The notes below the pieces were generated by a model, which was not told where the DNA came from, ran no database searches, and saw nothing but the letters and a program-made list of their open reading frames with translations. DNA of 64,000 nucleotides from Caldilineaceae bacterium (GTDB taxonomy: Bacteria > Chloroflexota > Anaerolineae > Caldilineales > Caldilineaceae). A program made the translations under genes and the position numbers. How positions within the stretch are numbered: the stretch's first letter is position 1; each line of letters starts with the position of its first letter. Location of the stretch: positions 36,206-100,205 of the forward strand of contig JAHBVH010000024.1 in assembly GCA_019637645.1 (NCBI GenBank), given 5' to 3'. Below, piece by piece: positions 1-9,619 of the stretch.

Positions 1-2
1 TC

Positions 3-509
3 TTGTCCCATGTCGGCGCGGATTGGTATGCCGGTTTCTTCAAAGACAATGCGCCTGATCTAACGGGCCTATGGAAAGCCATTCCGTTGCCAGCGTGGGA
101 AACAGGCGGCATCCGCACCAGCTGTCATGGCGGAACGGGCTCTTGTATTGTCAAGACCAGCCCGAATGCCGAAGAAGCGTGGAAATTCCTGGAATATAGC
201 ATGCTCTCCATTGAGGGCAATGTGCGGCGCTTTGAGATGACCAACCTCTTCCCGCCCTTTATCCCGGCCATGGACAACGAACGCTTGCATGCGCCGGATG
301 AATATTTCTCTGGGCAGGATCTCGGCGCGCTCTTTGCCCAAGTTGGCCCAGAAGTGCCTGCCCAATACCAAAGCCCCTATCGCGCTGAGCTAAATGCCCA
401 ACTAAATCCCCGCCAACAAGAGCTATTGGACGGCCAGGTGGCCCCTGCCGATGTCTATAGCGAGGTGGCCGAGGCCATTCGCACCGTAATCGCCGAAGAA
501 GCTGCCTAA
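3..509 (+). CDS. Sugar ABC transporter solute-binding protein, C-terminal part (cut by window start)
   Basis: This is the last ~168 residues of an extracellular sugar-binding protein (family 1), which would capture a carbohydrate outside the membrane and hand it to a MalF/MalG-type permease. The signal peptide and N-lobe lie before the window, so the frame start is not the real start. Family features seen: the GGTGS segment followed by a helix like [10 protein letters not shown], the usual hinge and late helix of these proteins, and a C-terminal helix ending in [12 protein letters not shown]. It is followed on the same strand by a PhyH gene and then a second complete binding protein. This suggests two binding proteins feeding the two permease pairs downstream. 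The ligand cannot be told from sequence. Confidence 0.8.
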   Translation: MSHVGADWYAGFFKDNAPDLTGLWKAIPLPAWETGGIRTSCHGGTGSCIVKTSPNAEEAWKFLEYSMLSIEGNVRRFEMTNLFPPFIPAMDNERLHAPDEYFSGQDLGALFAQVGPEVPAQYQSPYRAELNAQLNPRQQELLDGQVAPADVYSEVAEAIRTVIAEEAA

Positions 510-599
510 GGTGACAGCATACCAAGCCCAATATTGCCTGCCTAGAGAAATGGGCTGGGTATCGGCTGTGTTCGTCTTAGCTGAGCAGGAGTACAAAGC

Positions 600-1520
600 A
601 TGAGTCCATTGGCTGCTATCGCGCCAACCAAGCAACCGAAATCGCGCCCGCGGATTACCAAACAACATGCAGATTTCTACCGTGAGCATGGCTATTTGGT
701 CATCGAAAATGCCCTGACCCCGGCTGAGGTCGCTACGCTGCGGACTGAGACGGTGCAGATCTGTCGTGGGCAACGGGGGCAAGTCCACGGTTTGCCGCCT
801 GTCCTCCCCGGCGAGAGCGACGATGAGGTGATCCAGCGCACGATCTGTGTGCACTTTCCCCATAAACTGTCGCCGGTGATGTACGATTTTCTAGCACATC
901 CCACCATTGTCGAGGTCTTGACGCGGACCATCGGTCCCAATATCAAGTGTATGCAATCCATGCTCTTTATCAAAGCCGCGGGCAAACCAGGCCAAGCTTG
1001 GCACCAAGATGAAGGCTTCATTCCCACCCGTGATCGGTCGTTGGGCGCGGCTTGGATGGCGTTGGATGATGCGACGGTCGATAATGGTTGTTTGTGGGTT
1101 CTGCCCGGTTCCCACAAACGCGGTATCCTTTGGCCACACCGTGAACATAGTGATCTGCGGTTTGATTGTGTAGTCGAGTCCTATGAATTTCCCTTCCGCG
1201 ATGAGGATGCCATTCCCGTCGAGGTAAAGGCTGGCGCGATCGTCTTTTTTAATGGCTATTTATTGCACCGCTCGCTGCCGAATGTCGCCCAAGGCGGCTT
1301 TCGGCGTTCCCTGGTCAATCACTATTGTAGTGCAGAAACCTTTTTGCCCTGGTTACCCCCCGCCGCATCCGCTGCCGTTGCCATGCACGATCATCGCGAT
1401 ATTGTGCTCATTGCTGGCGAAGATCCCTACGCCTATAAGGGTACTCAAGAAATTATGTATTCCCACATTCGGCCAGATCGTGAGGGTGGCTGTCACTGGC
1501 CCTCGCGAGAAGATGCGTAA
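600..1520 (+). CDS. Phytanoyl-CoA dioxygenase (PhyH) family oxygenase
   Basis: A 306-residue non-heme Fe(II)/2-oxoglutarate oxygenase. The N-terminal FYREHGYLVIENALTPAEV is the typical PhyH opening. The iron triad is visible as HQD (His135, Asp137) and a distal His223 in GYLLHRSLPN. An arginine in GGFRRSL could bind 2-oxoglutarate. The length is normal for the family. It sits between two sugar-binding protein genes of a carbohydrate uptake cluster, so the substrate is more likely a small polar metabolite than phytanoyl-CoA. Three other PhyH genes occur in this window (38378, 54247, 57651) and are clearly divergent from it. The start ATG follows a weak purine-rich stretch (GAGCAGGAG). The family is sure, the substrate unknown. 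Confidence 0.88.
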   Translation: MSPLAAIAPTKQPKSRPRITKQHADFYREHGYLVIENALTPAEVATLRTETVQICRGQRGQVHGLPPVLPGESDDEVIQRTICVHFPHKLSPVMYDFLAHPTIVEVLTRTIGPNIKCMQSMLFIKAAGKPGQAWHQDEGFIPTRDRSLGAAWMALDDATVDNGCLWVLPGSHKRGILWPHREHSDLRFDCVVESYEFPFRDEDAIPVEVKAGAIVFFNGYLLHRSLPNVAQGGFRRSLVNHYCSAETFLPWLPPAASAAVAMHDHRDIVLIAGEDPYAYKGTQEIMYSHIRPDREGGCHWPSREDA

Positions 1521-1577
1521 ATCGTTGTGTCATGATCTCGATTGTTAATGATCTTGAATGAAAAGAGGAGGAATTCT

Positions 1578-2975
1578 ATGCAGGCAGGAAACCAAGCGCG
1601 CGCGCTGAGCCGCCGTACGTTCCTAAAGACCAGTGCTTTGGGATTGGCCGCGGTTGGGTTGGCCGCTTGTGCCCCAGCCGGCGCGCCCACCAGTGGTGGA
1701 ACCGCCGCCGAGGGCCAGGCCGCGCCCAGTGGTGAAGTTGTGCAATTACGCCTATCGGCCTGGGCCGATGTCCAAGACGCGGTGGTCTATGAGAATATGA
1801 CCAAAGCCTGGCATGAGACACAAGATACCGCCCGTGCGACCGTCGAGCAATATCCCGGTGGCTACTACGAAAAAGTGCAAGCCAACTTTGCCGCGGGTGA
1901 TTCGGCGGATATTCTCTATTTCCAAGGGTGGAGCTGGCAGGCGTATGCCGAAAACGCTGTGATCGCACCGTTGAATGAGTGGATCGAGCGTGATGATGCT
2001 AGCGCGTTCTTCCCCACCAATGAGAACTACAACAATACAACGCTCTGGAAGGGTAACACCTACATGACGCCCACCGACACGGGATCGTTGGTGGTCTTCT
2101 ATAATAAGAAACTCTTTGACCAAAAAGGGATTCCCTATCCCCAGGCGGGTTGGACTTGGGAAGACTTCCAACAGATCATCATGGACCTCTCCTTTGATGA
2201 AGGAAGCACCCACTACTACGGCTGGGCGCAAGCGGCTGGGTGGAACGGTGGCTACGGGCGCACCACCAACTTTATGCGGCGCAATGGTCACATTGAATGG
2301 GATTCGATTGTCGAGCCCAAGGAAGCGCGCTGGGATCATGAAGATATTGCCTCTGCCCTCCAATTCTTGATCTATGACGCGATTGCCAATGGCTGGTCGC
2401 CAGGCCCCGAAGTGATCGCCGGGGGTGGCGTTGGGGTGGACACCGGGCGCGTCGCCATGGTGCTGGAAGGGCCGTGGCATATTCCCCGGTTGTGGGGTGA
2501 ATTGGCAACCTCACCGGAAGGGATTGAATTTGATGTCGTAGAACCGCCGGTGGGTAGTGCCGAACGCGACTTTAGCTTTGGCCATGTCCACGGCCACGTG
2601 ATTACGCAACCCTCTGAAAAGAAGGAAGCGAGCTGGGATCTGATCAAGTTCATTCTGGGCGATGACGGGCAGAACATCATCGCCAACGGTGGGCGTATGT
2701 GTGGGACACCCGATAATATCGACAAGATCTGGGGTCCGATTGCCAGCAAGACCTATAACTTCACCAATACCGGGGCCTTTGCCAATGGCATGCGCAATGG
2801 TTCGACCCCGTTGATCATGGGCGAAGGCGCGCAGATCAGCGCCTATGGTGGTGCTCCCATCACCTCGCTGTGGGATAAACTCTTGGGCCAACAAGAGAAC
2901 GCCGCCGAAGCGCTCAAGATCGCCAACGAAGAGATTCAACGCGAACTCGACAACTACTGGCGCGAACGGGCGTAG
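1578..2975 (+). CDS. Sugar ABC transporter solute-binding lipoprotein
   Basis: A 465-residue extracellular solute-binding protein (family 1). The start is taken at ATG 1578 because AGAGGAGG lies just upstream; a longer in-frame reading from 1542 lacks such a site. The N-terminus has a twin-arginine-like SRRTFLK, a hydrophobic stretch and a lipobox GLAAC (Cys31), followed by an A/G/P-rich tether. It is therefore exported, probably by Tat, and lipid-anchored. The body has family features such as GWTWEDFQ and MVLEGPWHI. It is the first gene before two consecutive permease pairs (3099-6738). A perfect palindrome lies between it and the first permease gene and may lower permease expression relative to the binding protein. 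The ligand is unknown. Confidence 0.9.
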   Translation: MQAGNQARALSRRTFLKTSALGLAAVGLAACAPAGAPTSGGTAAEGQAAPSGEVVQLRLSAWADVQDAVVYENMTKAWHETQDTARATVEQYPGGYYEKVQANFAAGDSADILYFQGWSWQAYAENAVIAPLNEWIERDDASAFFPTNENYNNTTLWKGNTYMTPTDTGSLVVFYNKKLFDQKGIPYPQAGWTWEDFQQIIMDLSFDEGSTHYYGWAQAAGWNGGYGRTTNFMRRNGHIEWDSIVEPKEARWDHEDIASALQFLIYDAIANGWSPGPEVIAGGGVGVDTGRVAMVLEGPWHIPRLWGELATSPEGIEFDVVEPPVGSAERDFSFGHVHGHVITQPSEKKEASWDLIKFILGDDGQNIIANGGRMCGTPDNIDKIWGPIASKTYNFTNTGAFANGMRNGSTPLIMGEGAQISAYGGAPITSLWDKLLGQQENAAEALKIANEEIQRELDNYWRERA

Positions 2976-3010
2976 GGCTGCAAGCGTGAGTCGCCGTTAC
3001 GCGTGACTAG

Positions 3011-3043
3011 AGACCTGACAGGTTTTGAAAACCTGTCAGGTCT
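3011..3043. repeat. Dispersed palindrome, copy a (perfect 16-bp arms)
   Basis: AGACCTGACAGGTTTT, one base, then its exact reverse complement, followed by TTTT on the + strand. It lies between the solute-binding protein and its permeases. It could act as a partial terminator that keeps permease levels below binding protein levels. It belongs to the repeat family described in the findings. Confidence 0.85.
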
Positions 3044-3098
3044 TTTCCAGGTGCATCGCGCCTAACAATGTACTTCCTGTCTTAGAAAGGGTAAGGTA

Positions 3099-4040
3099 GT
3101 GGCAACAACAACTTCGGCCTCTCCCCGATTGGCGTCAACGACCAAGCAGGGCGGCTGGTCGGCGGCGGCGCGGCGCGATTTGCGCGACGGCTTGCTCTTT
3201 ACGAGCCCCTTTATCTTGGGGGTGCTTCTCTTTTGGGTTGGCCCCATGCTCTACTCGATCTATCTGGTTGTTCATGACTGGAATATGATCACCCCACCCG
3301 AATTTGTCGGCTTGCGCAATTTTACGCGGCTAGCCAACGATCCCCTGGTGACTAAATCCTTGGGTAACACGGCCTACTATACCTTTCTCGGCGTGCCGCT
3401 CCAATTGTTGGTAGCCTTTGGCTTGGCCGTTATGCTCAATCAACAAATACGTGGCTTGGGTATCTATCGCACGATCTACTATTTGCCCTCGATCACCCCC
3501 GCCGTCGCCTTTGCCGTGGTCTGGATCCAGATCCTCAATCCCGAATTTGGGGTGCTCAATACTGTCCTGAGTTGGGTGGGGATCGGGCCGATCAACTGGC
3601 TCTTTAATCCAACTTGGGCCAAGCCCGCCTTTATTTTAATGAGCCTCTGGTTAACAGGTTTCCAGATGATCATCTTTTTGGCGGGGCTGCAAGGGGTGCC
3701 CAAAGAGTTGCAAGAAGCGGCAGAGATTGACGGCGCGAGCGTTTGGCGACGATTCATGAGCGTCACCATTCCGATTATCTCGCCGATCATCTTTTTCAAC
3801 CTGATCATTGGTATTATTGGGAGCTTCCAGGTCTTTACCAGCGCCTTTATCATGACCAAGGGTGGCCCCCAAGATTCGACGCTCTTTATGGTGCTCTATA
3901 TCTACCGCAATGCCTTTGAACTCTTTAAGATGGGCTATGCGGCGACGCTCGCCTGGATCTTGTTTATCATCATTATGGTCTTTACCGTAATTCAATTTAT
4001 CTTTGCCAATCGTTGGGTCTATTACGAGGGGAAGCAGTAA
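3099..4040 (+). CDS. Sugar ABC transporter permease, MalF/UgpA type (pair 1)
   Basis: A 313-residue inner-membrane permease with about six transmembrane segments and an N-terminal cytoplasmic tail. The EAA loop that contacts the ATPase is seen as EAAEIDGASVWRRF. FLPSIT-like YYLPSITPAVAFAVVW and the terminal helix are typical of the MalF/LacF group. The start is GTG 3099, preceded by AAAGGG and AAGG. Its stop overlaps the start of the next permease by one base (TAATG), so the two are translationally coupled and would form a heterodimer. No ATPase gene is nearby, so the pair presumably uses a shared MsmK/UgpC-type ATPase. Substrate is unknown. Confidence 0.92.
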   Translation: MATTTSASPRLASTTKQGGWSAAARRDLRDGLLFTSPFILGVLLFWVGPMLYSIYLVVHDWNMITPPEFVGLRNFTRLANDPLVTKSLGNTAYYTFLGVPLQLLVAFGLAVMLNQQIRGLGIYRTIYYLPSITPAVAFAVVWIQILNPEFGVLNTVLSWVGIGPINWLFNPTWAKPAFILMSLWLTGFQMIIFLAGLQGVPKELQEAAEIDGASVWRRFMSVTIPIISPIIFFNLIIGIIGSFQVFTSAFIMTKGGPQDSTLFMVLYIYRNAFELFKMGYAATLAWILFIIIMVFTVIQFIFANRWVYYEGKQ

Positions 4041-4933
4041 TGACGCTTGCGAAGCCATCAATCAATCGTCGCCCCAGTCGTCGCCCCAGTCGTCGCCCGG
4101 GCCGTTGGCGTATGCACTTGGGGTATTTCCTGTTGCACAGCGTGATGATCCTCCTGGGCATCACCTTTATCATGCCATTGGCTTGGGTGGCGAGCACCTC
4201 GCTCAAAATGCCGGGCCAGGTCTTTATCACCCCCATTGAGTGGATTCCATCAGAACCAAGGTGGACCAACTATGTCGAGGTGTTTGAGCGGTTGCCCTTT
4301 CACCTCTTTATTCGGAATTCGTTCTATGTCACCTTTATGGGGACGCTGGGCACGGTATTGAGTTCTATTACGGTGGCCTTTGGCTTGGCGCGCATTCGGT
4401 GGCCTGGCCGCGATCTGGTCTTTACCCTCTTGTTGGCGACAATGATGTTGCCTGGGGTGGTCACCATGATTCCGGTCTTTATTATCTTCAAAAATATGGG
4501 CTGGATCGGCACCTTTTATCCGCTTTGGGTCCCGGCTTGGTTTGGCTATGCTTTTTACATCTTTCTCATGCGTCAATATATGTTGACACTGCCCCGGGAG
4601 TTGGACGAGGCCGCCAAGATCGATGGTGCTTCCAACTTGCGTGTCCTCTGGCAGGTCATTGCTCCGCTCTGTGGCCCAGCGATTGCAACGGTTACGATCT
4701 TCTCTTTCCTCCAACATTATAATGCCTTTATGGAGCCGTTGATCTATATTTCGTCCAACGAAATGTTTACGCTGCCATTGGGCTTGCTCTGGTTCCAAGG
4801 CCGCTTTGGCAACTTTTGGCACTTGGTCATGGCCGCGTCGATGATTACCATTACGCCAGTGATCGTGCTCTTCTTCCTGGCGCAACGCCACTTTGTCCAA
4901 GGCGCACAGTTTTCTGGCCTAGCGGGCCGGTAG
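4040..4933 (+). CDS. Sugar ABC transporter permease, MalG/UgpE type (pair 1)
   Basis: A 297-residue inner-membrane permease, the partner of the gene ending at 4040. ATG 4040 is chosen over an upstream in-frame TTG because it overlaps the previous stop (TAATG) and has GAGGGG upstream. The N-terminus carries a short arginine/proline repeat (RRPSRRPSRRPG) before the first membrane helix; it is encoded by tandem CGTCGCCCCAGT copies. The EAA loop is EAAKIDGASNLRVL, and the C-terminus FVQGAQFSGLAGR is typical of the MalG group (GxxxGAVKG-like end). It is 12 bp ahead of a second MalF-type gene. Confidence 0.92.
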   Translation: MTLAKPSINRRPSRRPSRRPGRWRMHLGYFLLHSVMILLGITFIMPLAWVASTSLKMPGQVFITPIEWIPSEPRWTNYVEVFERLPFHLFIRNSFYVTFMGTLGTVLSSITVAFGLARIRWPGRDLVFTLLLATMMLPGVVTMIPVFIIFKNMGWIGTFYPLWVPAWFGYAFYIFLMRQYMLTLPRELDEAAKIDGASNLRVLWQVIAPLCGPAIATVTIFSFLQHYNAFMEPLIYISSNEMFTLPLGLLWFQGRFGNFWHLVMAASMITITPVIVLFFLAQRHFVQGAQFSGLAGR

Positions 4934-4945
4934 AGAGGTGGAAAA

Positions 4946-5833
4946 TTGCGGTATCGATGGCAACGAAAACTGACCCCTTATCTCTTTATTAGCCCCTTCT
5001 TTATTGGCTATGCCATTTTCTTCCTCTACCCAGTGCTCTGGGCCTTTTACCTGAGCCTCTACCAGCAGGTGGGGATTGGCAGTACGCCGCGCTTTGTCGG
5101 GCTAGACAACTACGTCAAGCTGCTGAGTGACGCGCTCTTTCTGAAGGCGTTGGGGAACACTTCCTATTACGCCGCCGGGAGTATCTTTATTATTGTGCCG
5201 GTGGCGCTAGGGTTGGGCTTGGTCCTCTATGTGCGGGAATTGCGCTGGCGCGAATTCTTTCGGCTGCTCTTCTTCTCGCCCAATATCACCTCCGGCGTGG
5301 TGGTTGCGATCATCTTTGGGCTGGTCTTTAACTATGAGTATGGGCTGCTCAACAACTACCTGTTGAAACCACTGGGCTTATCGTCGATTCGCTGGTTACA
5401 GGAACCAGTCTACATTATGCCCGCCATGATCCTCCTGGGCCTTTGGCGCTACACCGGGATCAATGCCCTCTATTTTATGGCGGGTCTCCAAAATATTTCC
5501 CCAGAGGTGAAAGAGGCCGCGGTCATTGACGGTGCCTCGCGCTGGCAGTCGTTTCGCTATGTCACCTTGCCTTTGCTGCGCCCAGTGATGATCTTTGTCA
5601 TGACCTTTGCCATCATCGGTTCCTATAACCTCTTTGGCGAGGGGGTCGTGTTAGTTGGGGCCGAGGGCGGGCCGAGCAATGCCGGGCTCTTTATGACGAT
5701 GTATCTCTACCTGACTGGTTTTCGTTTTCTCAAATTTGGCTATGCCGCAGCCATCGGCTATGGGTTAGCCCTGATTATTTTGATCTTGACCCTGCTGCAA
5801 TTGCGGATTTTGGGTGTTTTCCGGGAGGATTAA
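4946..5833 (+). CDS. Sugar ABC transporter permease, MalF/UgpA type (pair 2)
   Basis: A 295-residue permease with about six membrane segments, beginning the second permease pair. The likely start is TTG 4946 with GAGAGGTGG just upstream. The sequence [19 protein letters not shown] is the standard first helix, and the EAA loop is [14 protein letters not shown]. It is clearly not a duplicate of the pair-1 MalF homologue, since the two diverge outside family motifs. With only a 12-bp gap from pair 1 and 2 bp to the next gene, all four permeases look co-transcribed. It may serve the first binding protein (ending at 509) or share the second. Confidence 0.91.
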   Translation: MRYRWQRKLTPYLFISPFFIGYAIFFLYPVLWAFYLSLYQQVGIGSTPRFVGLDNYVKLLSDALFLKALGNTSYYAAGSIFIIVPVALGLGLVLYVRELRWREFFRLLFFSPNITSGVVVAIIFGLVFNYEYGLLNNYLLKPLGLSSIRWLQEPVYIMPAMILLGLWRYTGINALYFMAGLQNISPEVKEAAVIDGASRWQSFRYVTLPLLRPVMIFVMTFAIIGSYNLFGEGVVLVGAEGGPSNAGLFMTMYLYLTGFRFLKFGYAAAIGYGLALIILILTLLQLRILGVFRED

Positions 5834-5835
5834 TC

Positions 5836-6738
5836 GTGGCAACTATCAACCCAACCCAACCGACCACGGCTCAGCCTGTACCAACGCAGACGGTGCGCCG
5901 TCCGTGGCACTGGCAGCGCACACTGGAATGGTTGCTGCTCTACGCGGCTCTGGCGGTTGCCGTCGTGCTGGTCGGCGCACCCTTTGTCTATATGATTGCG
6001 GGCTCGTTCAAGCTGGATGCGGAGATTTTCAGCTATCCCCTCACCTTTATCCCGCGCACACCTACCTGGGCCAACTACAACCGGCTGCTCAGTGGGGAAC
6101 AGATTCCTTTTGTGCGCCAATTTGCCAATAGTGCCTTGGTCGCGACAACCCAGACTTTGCTCACATTGCTGATCTCTTCGCTGGTGGGCTGGGGCTTTGC
6201 CAAGTTTGAATTTGCCGGCAAACGCATCTTCTTTCTCTTTTTGTTAGCAACGCTAACCTTTCCCTACCAAGTCACGTTGGTGCCGCTCTTTTTGCTCATG
6301 CTGAATCTTGGCTGGCTCGATACCTATTGGGCGATCATCATCCCTGGTGCGATCAGTGCCTTTGGGGTCTTCTTTTTGCGGCAGAACATGCTGGGCGTCC
6401 CCAACGATTTGCTGGACGCCGCGCGGATCGATGGCTGCTCAGAATTTGGGATCTACTGGCGGATTGGCCTGCCCCTCACCCGCGGCGCGCTCTCGGTCCT
6501 GGCTGTGCTGGTCTTTTTGGGGGCGTGGAATGATTATCTCTGGCCCTTGATCGTGCTGCGCAGTGCCGAAAAGTTTACCTATCCCGTGGGGTTGGCGACC
6601 TTAGTGGGGCTCTACAAGGTTGAATATGGCATGATCCTCGCCGGTGCTTTTCTGGCTACGTTGCCCATTTTGCTCATCTTTATTGCTGGACGCAATCAAC
6701 TCCTTGCAAATATTACCCTCGGGGCAGTGAAAGGGTAA
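5836..6738 (+). CDS. Sugar ABC transporter permease, MalG/UgpE type (pair 2)
   Basis: A 300-residue permease that completes the second pair. It starts at GTG 5836, two bases after the previous stop, with GGGAGG upstream. It has a proline/threonine-rich cytoplasmic N-terminus, six predicted membrane helices, the EAA loop as [14 protein letters not shown] and the classic MalG-type C-terminus [10 protein letters not shown]. The gene closes the uptake operon; the next gene has its own well-formed promoter at 6764-6792. Confidence 0.92.
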   Translation: MATINPTQPTTAQPVPTQTVRRPWHWQRTLEWLLLYAALAVAVVLVGAPFVYMIAGSFKLDAEIFSYPLTFIPRTPTWANYNRLLSGEQIPFVRQFANSALVATTQTLLTLLISSLVGWGFAKFEFAGKRIFFLFLLATLTFPYQVTLVPLFLLMLNLGWLDTYWAIIIPGAISAFGVFFLRQNMLGVPNDLLDAARIDGCSEFGIYWRIGLPLTRGALSVLAVLVFLGAWNDYLWPLIVLRSAEKFTYPVGLATLVGLYKVEYGMILAGAFLATLPILLIFIAGRNQLLANITLGAVKG

Positions 6739-6763
6739 GCCCTATCTGTCAGCAAATAGTTGA

Positions 6764-6792
6764 TTGACAAAAGCGGTAACCCCCTCTATACT
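6764..6792 (+). promoter_or_regulatory. Sigma-70-type promoter for the CE15-like esterase
   Basis: TTGACA at 6764-6769, a 17-bp spacer and TATACT at 6787-6792. This is close to the consensus and implies a leader of about 165 nt before the gene at 6966. That leader contains palindrome copy b (6875-6909). Confidence 0.65.
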
Positions 6793-6874
6793 CACTACAG
6801 CGAGCCTGTCCACCCGCAGCGGTCCACTTTGGCTAGGCCAAGCCCGTCGTGTCAGCCAAAATGGGCTGCTGCCT

Positions 6875-6909
6875 AAGACCTGTCAGGTTTTCAAAACCTG
6901 ACAGGTCTT
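6875..6909. repeat. Dispersed palindrome, copy b (perfect 17-bp arms)
   Basis: AAGACCTGTCAGGTTTT, C, then the exact reverse complement. Compared with copy a, the central TGACA/TGTCA are exchanged between the arms and pairing is preserved. It lies in the predicted 5' leader of the esterase gene, between promoter and start codon, so it cannot be only a 3'-end terminator. Confidence 0.85.
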
Positions 6910-6965
6910 TCATTGGCAGTTATGTAACGCTTATTTGCAGAAAATTATAGAGTGGGAAAATCACC

Positions 6966-8195
6966 ATGTCTTCTACCAACGCTTCCACCATCATTGATGA
7001 TGAAGCCGATGTCCCTGCCTATACCTTGCCTGATCCGCTCCGGTTGGCGGATGGCACGTCGATCACCGCTGCGGCCACGTGGCAAAGCGAACAGCGACCA
7101 GCCTTGCTGGCCTGCTTTGCCACCCAAGTCTATGGGCGAACACCGCGTCAAACGTTGCCGCTCCAGGCCACCGTTACCGATCTGGATACGCGCGCCCTCA
7201 ACGGGCAAGCGATACGCAAGCAGGTGACCATCACCTTGGGCACAGGAGCCAATGCTCTGCCTGTCCATCTGCTTCTCTATACACCAGCCCGCTCCTCCGT
7301 GCCTTCGCCCACCTTTCTGGGGCTGAATTTCTATGGCAACCATTCGATCCATGGCGACCCAGGCATTCACCTCTCGCAACAGTGGATGCGTGACAGCGCC
7401 GAGTTCGGTGTCTATAACCAGCGGGCGACCGCCGCCTCTAGAGGCGTGCGCGCCTCACGCTGGGCGGTCGAAGAGATTATCGAGCGGGGCTATGCCTTGG
7501 CCACGATCTACTATGGGGATCTCGACCCCGATTTTGATGACGGCTTTCAGAATGGCGCGCACCCTCTTTTCTATCAAGCCGAGCAAAATCGGCCTGCCGC
7601 TGATGAGTGGGGGGCGATTGGCGCGTGGGCGTGGGGCTTATCGCGTGCCTTGGATTATTTGGAGACCGAAGCGCTGGTGGATGACCGCCGGGTTGCCGTG
7701 CTCGGTCATTCGCGGCTGGGCAAAGCCGCGCTTTGGGCGGGCGCTCAAGATGAACGCTTTGCCCTCGTCATCTCGAACAATTCTGGCTGTGGGGGCGCGG
7801 CCCTTTCGCGGCGGCGCTTTGGCGAGACGGTGGCAGCGATCAATACCCGTTTCCCCCATTGGTTCTGCCAGAATTTTCACCAATACAATGGGCGTGAAGA
7901 TGACTTGCCCCTCGATCAACACCAACTCCTTGCGCTGATTGCGCCGCGCCCGCTCTATGTGGCAAGTGCCGAGGAGGATCGGTGGGCCGATCCCTATGGG
8001 GAATATTTGGCCGCCTACCATGCTGGCGCTGTCTACGCCCTCTTTGACAAGCCGGGGCTGCCGAGCCCTACGCAACCGGCGATCCACGCGCCAATCATGC
8101 ACACCGTTGGTTATCATCTCCGCGCGGGTCAACATGATGTCACCGCCTACGACTGGGCGCGCTTTCTCGATTTTGCCGACCGCCATTTACGCTAG
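6966..8195 (+). CDS. CE15-like glucuronoyl/acetyl esterase, alpha/beta hydrolase
   Basis: A 409-residue alpha/beta hydrolase resembling bacterial CE15 glucuronoyl esterases, which cleave ester links between glucuronic acid side chains and lignin alcohols. The nucleophile elbow is GHSRLGK (Ser249), matching the CE15 GxSRxGK pattern, with an oxyanion-region [13 protein letters not shown] downstream. The acidic region is [11 protein letters not shown] and the likely catalytic His is His390 in [11 protein letters not shown]. There is no clear signal peptide, so it may act in the cytoplasm on imported oligosaccharides. It follows a sugar uptake operon but has its own promoter. A plain acetyl-xylan esterase role is also possible. 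Confidence 0.78.
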   Translation: MSSTNASTIIDDEADVPAYTLPDPLRLADGTSITAAATWQSEQRPALLACFATQVYGRTPRQTLPLQATVTDLDTRALNGQAIRKQVTITLGTGANALPVHLLLYTPARSSVPSPTFLGLNFYGNHSIHGDPGIHLSQQWMRDSAEFGVYNQRATAASRGVRASRWAVEEIIERGYALATIYYGDLDPDFDDGFQNGAHPLFYQAEQNRPAADEWGAIGAWAWGLSRALDYLETEALVDDRRVAVLGHSRLGKAALWAGAQDERFALVISNNSGCGGAALSRRRFGETVAAINTRFPHWFCQNFHQYNGREDDLPLDQHQLLALIAPRPLYVASAEEDRWADPYGEYLAAYHAGAVYALFDKPGLPSPTQPAIHAPIMHTVGYHLRAGQHDVTAYDWARFLDFADRHLR

Positions 8196-8287
8196 GTGGA
8201 TCATTCACAAGGCGCCACGGAGCGGATCGCTTTTTTCTGCGTGCTTCTTCGTGGCTCAGCATTTTATCCACTAAACTTACCCACGCT

Positions 8288-9538
8288 ATGAACCTACCTA
8301 ATACAACCTTTTCTCAACTTACGCGCGATGCTCAGTTGCTGATTCTCTCTTCGGGCTTGTTAGCCATTAGCTTCTTTGGCATTCAAATGTTACTCGCCGT
8401 GCTCTATATTCTACGCCTTGGCTATAGTGTGGAATATGTGGGCCTCTACAACGCGTTCGGTGCCCTAACCTATATTGTTTCGAGCCTACCAGCAGGAGCC
8501 ATTGGCGCTCGCCTGGGCGTACGTACGGCCATGATCATCGGTGGTAGTTTCACGGTGCTGGGCATGGCGCTGTTGCCTACAACGGAATTGCTGCCTAGTC
8601 GTTTGCAAGCGCCTTGGCCGATTTTGGCGCAGGTTGTGGTAACCATCGGCTGGGCGCTGATCAGCATTAATCAGGTCCCTGCGCTCATGGCGGTGACAAC
8701 GGCGCAAAATCGGAATAGCGCCTATGCCTTAAATGGCGTGTTGCGCGGCTTGGGTACTTTTGTCGGGACCGTGGTTGGGGGCTTCTTGCCTTTGCTCTTT
8801 GCCTGGTTCTTGAGCACCAGCAGTGATGCCCCGATCCCCTATCGCGTGGCCCTTTTTACCGGTGCGCTGCTCGGGGGATTGGCCCTTCTCCCCTTTTTCT
8901 TGATCCGCCCAACCCCGCCAACGGTTGTCACGGCGCGGGTTGGGGCCGAAGGGGCGTTCCCACGCTTGCCTGTGATCTTCCTGGTGATGCATGTTTTTCT
9001 GGGGCAAATGGGCGCAGCCGCCTGTCAATCGTTTTGCAGCGCCTATATGGACACCACCTTGGCGCTTTCCTCGGATGCCATCGGCCTCTTAACCGGGGTG
9101 GGGCAATTTACCACGATTTTGGTGCCGCTCCTGATTCCGCGTTTGGCGGCCCGCTATGGCAATGGTTGGATCTTGATGATGGTGACCTTTGGCTTGGCGT
9201 TTAGTCTCCTGCCGTTGGCCTTCATCGCCCATTGGAGCGCCGCTGGCCTGGGGCGGCTGGGCTTGTTGGCGCTCGGCGCGATGTGGATGCCAGCCCTGCA
9301 GGTCTTTCAGATGGAGTTAGTCGACAGCCGCTGGCGAGCGCTCACCTATGGGATCGTCTCCATGGCCATCGGCTTTTCCTACGCCACTGTTGGTTTTGGC
9401 GGCGGCTACTTGGTTGCCGCTTGGGGCTACCAGCCCTTCTTTCTGCTGGCGCTGGGCTTGAGCCTGGTGGGTGCCCTCTTTATGTGGGGAATGCGGCGGA
9501 ATATGCGGCGGCTGGCGGTTGTACCAGTGCAGCAATAG
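8288..9538 (+). CDS. MFS transporter (12 membrane segments)
   Basis: A 416-residue major facilitator superfamily protein. Hydrophobic segments alternate with short loops throughout, and the loop after the second helix has LPAGAIGARLGVR, a recognisable motif A variant (GxLaDrxGrr). A basic cytoplasmic loop separates the halves. The C-terminus ends MRRNMRRLAVVP, consistent with a cytoplasmic tail. It lies 92 bp after the esterase gene and may belong to the same unit. Direction and substrate cannot be inferred. Confidence 0.82.
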   Translation: MNLPNTTFSQLTRDAQLLILSSGLLAISFFGIQMLLAVLYILRLGYSVEYVGLYNAFGALTYIVSSLPAGAIGARLGVRTAMIIGGSFTVLGMALLPTTELLPSRLQAPWPILAQVVVTIGWALISINQVPALMAVTTAQNRNSAYALNGVLRGLGTFVGTVVGGFLPLLFAWFLSTSSDAPIPYRVALFTGALLGGLALLPFFLIRPTPPTVVTARVGAEGAFPRLPVIFLVMHVFLGQMGAAACQSFCSAYMDTTLALSSDAIGLLTGVGQFTTILVPLLIPRLAARYGNGWILMMVTFGLAFSLLPLAFIAHWSAAGLGRLGLLALGAMWMPALQVFQMELVDSRWRALTYGIVSMAIGFSYATVGFGGGYLVAAWGYQPFFLLALGLSLVGALFMWGMRRNMRRLAVVPVQQ

Positions 9539-9543
9539 CTGTT

Positions 9544-9578
9544 AAGCGCTGACAGGTTTTCAAAATCTGTCAGCGCTT
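9544..9578. repeat. Dispersed palindrome, copy c (17-bp arms, one G-T wobble)
   Basis: AAGCGCTGACAGGTTTT, C, AAAATCTGTCAGCGCTT, six bases after the MFS stop. The outer stem GCGC/GCGC replaces GACC/GGTC of other copies yet still pairs. It may serve as a 3'-end stabiliser or terminator between the convergent MFS and 9620-10120 genes. Confidence 0.8.
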
Positions 9579-9619
9579 GCTTGGATCAATCATGCCATGT
9601 TAATGATACCGAGATCTAC

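Noticed and set aside
1752..2480. Long minus-strand open frame (242 codons) inside the solute-binding protein gene
   Set aside because: It is antisense to a clear family member, has no ribosome site and gives a composition rich in H, R and P without recognisable motifs.
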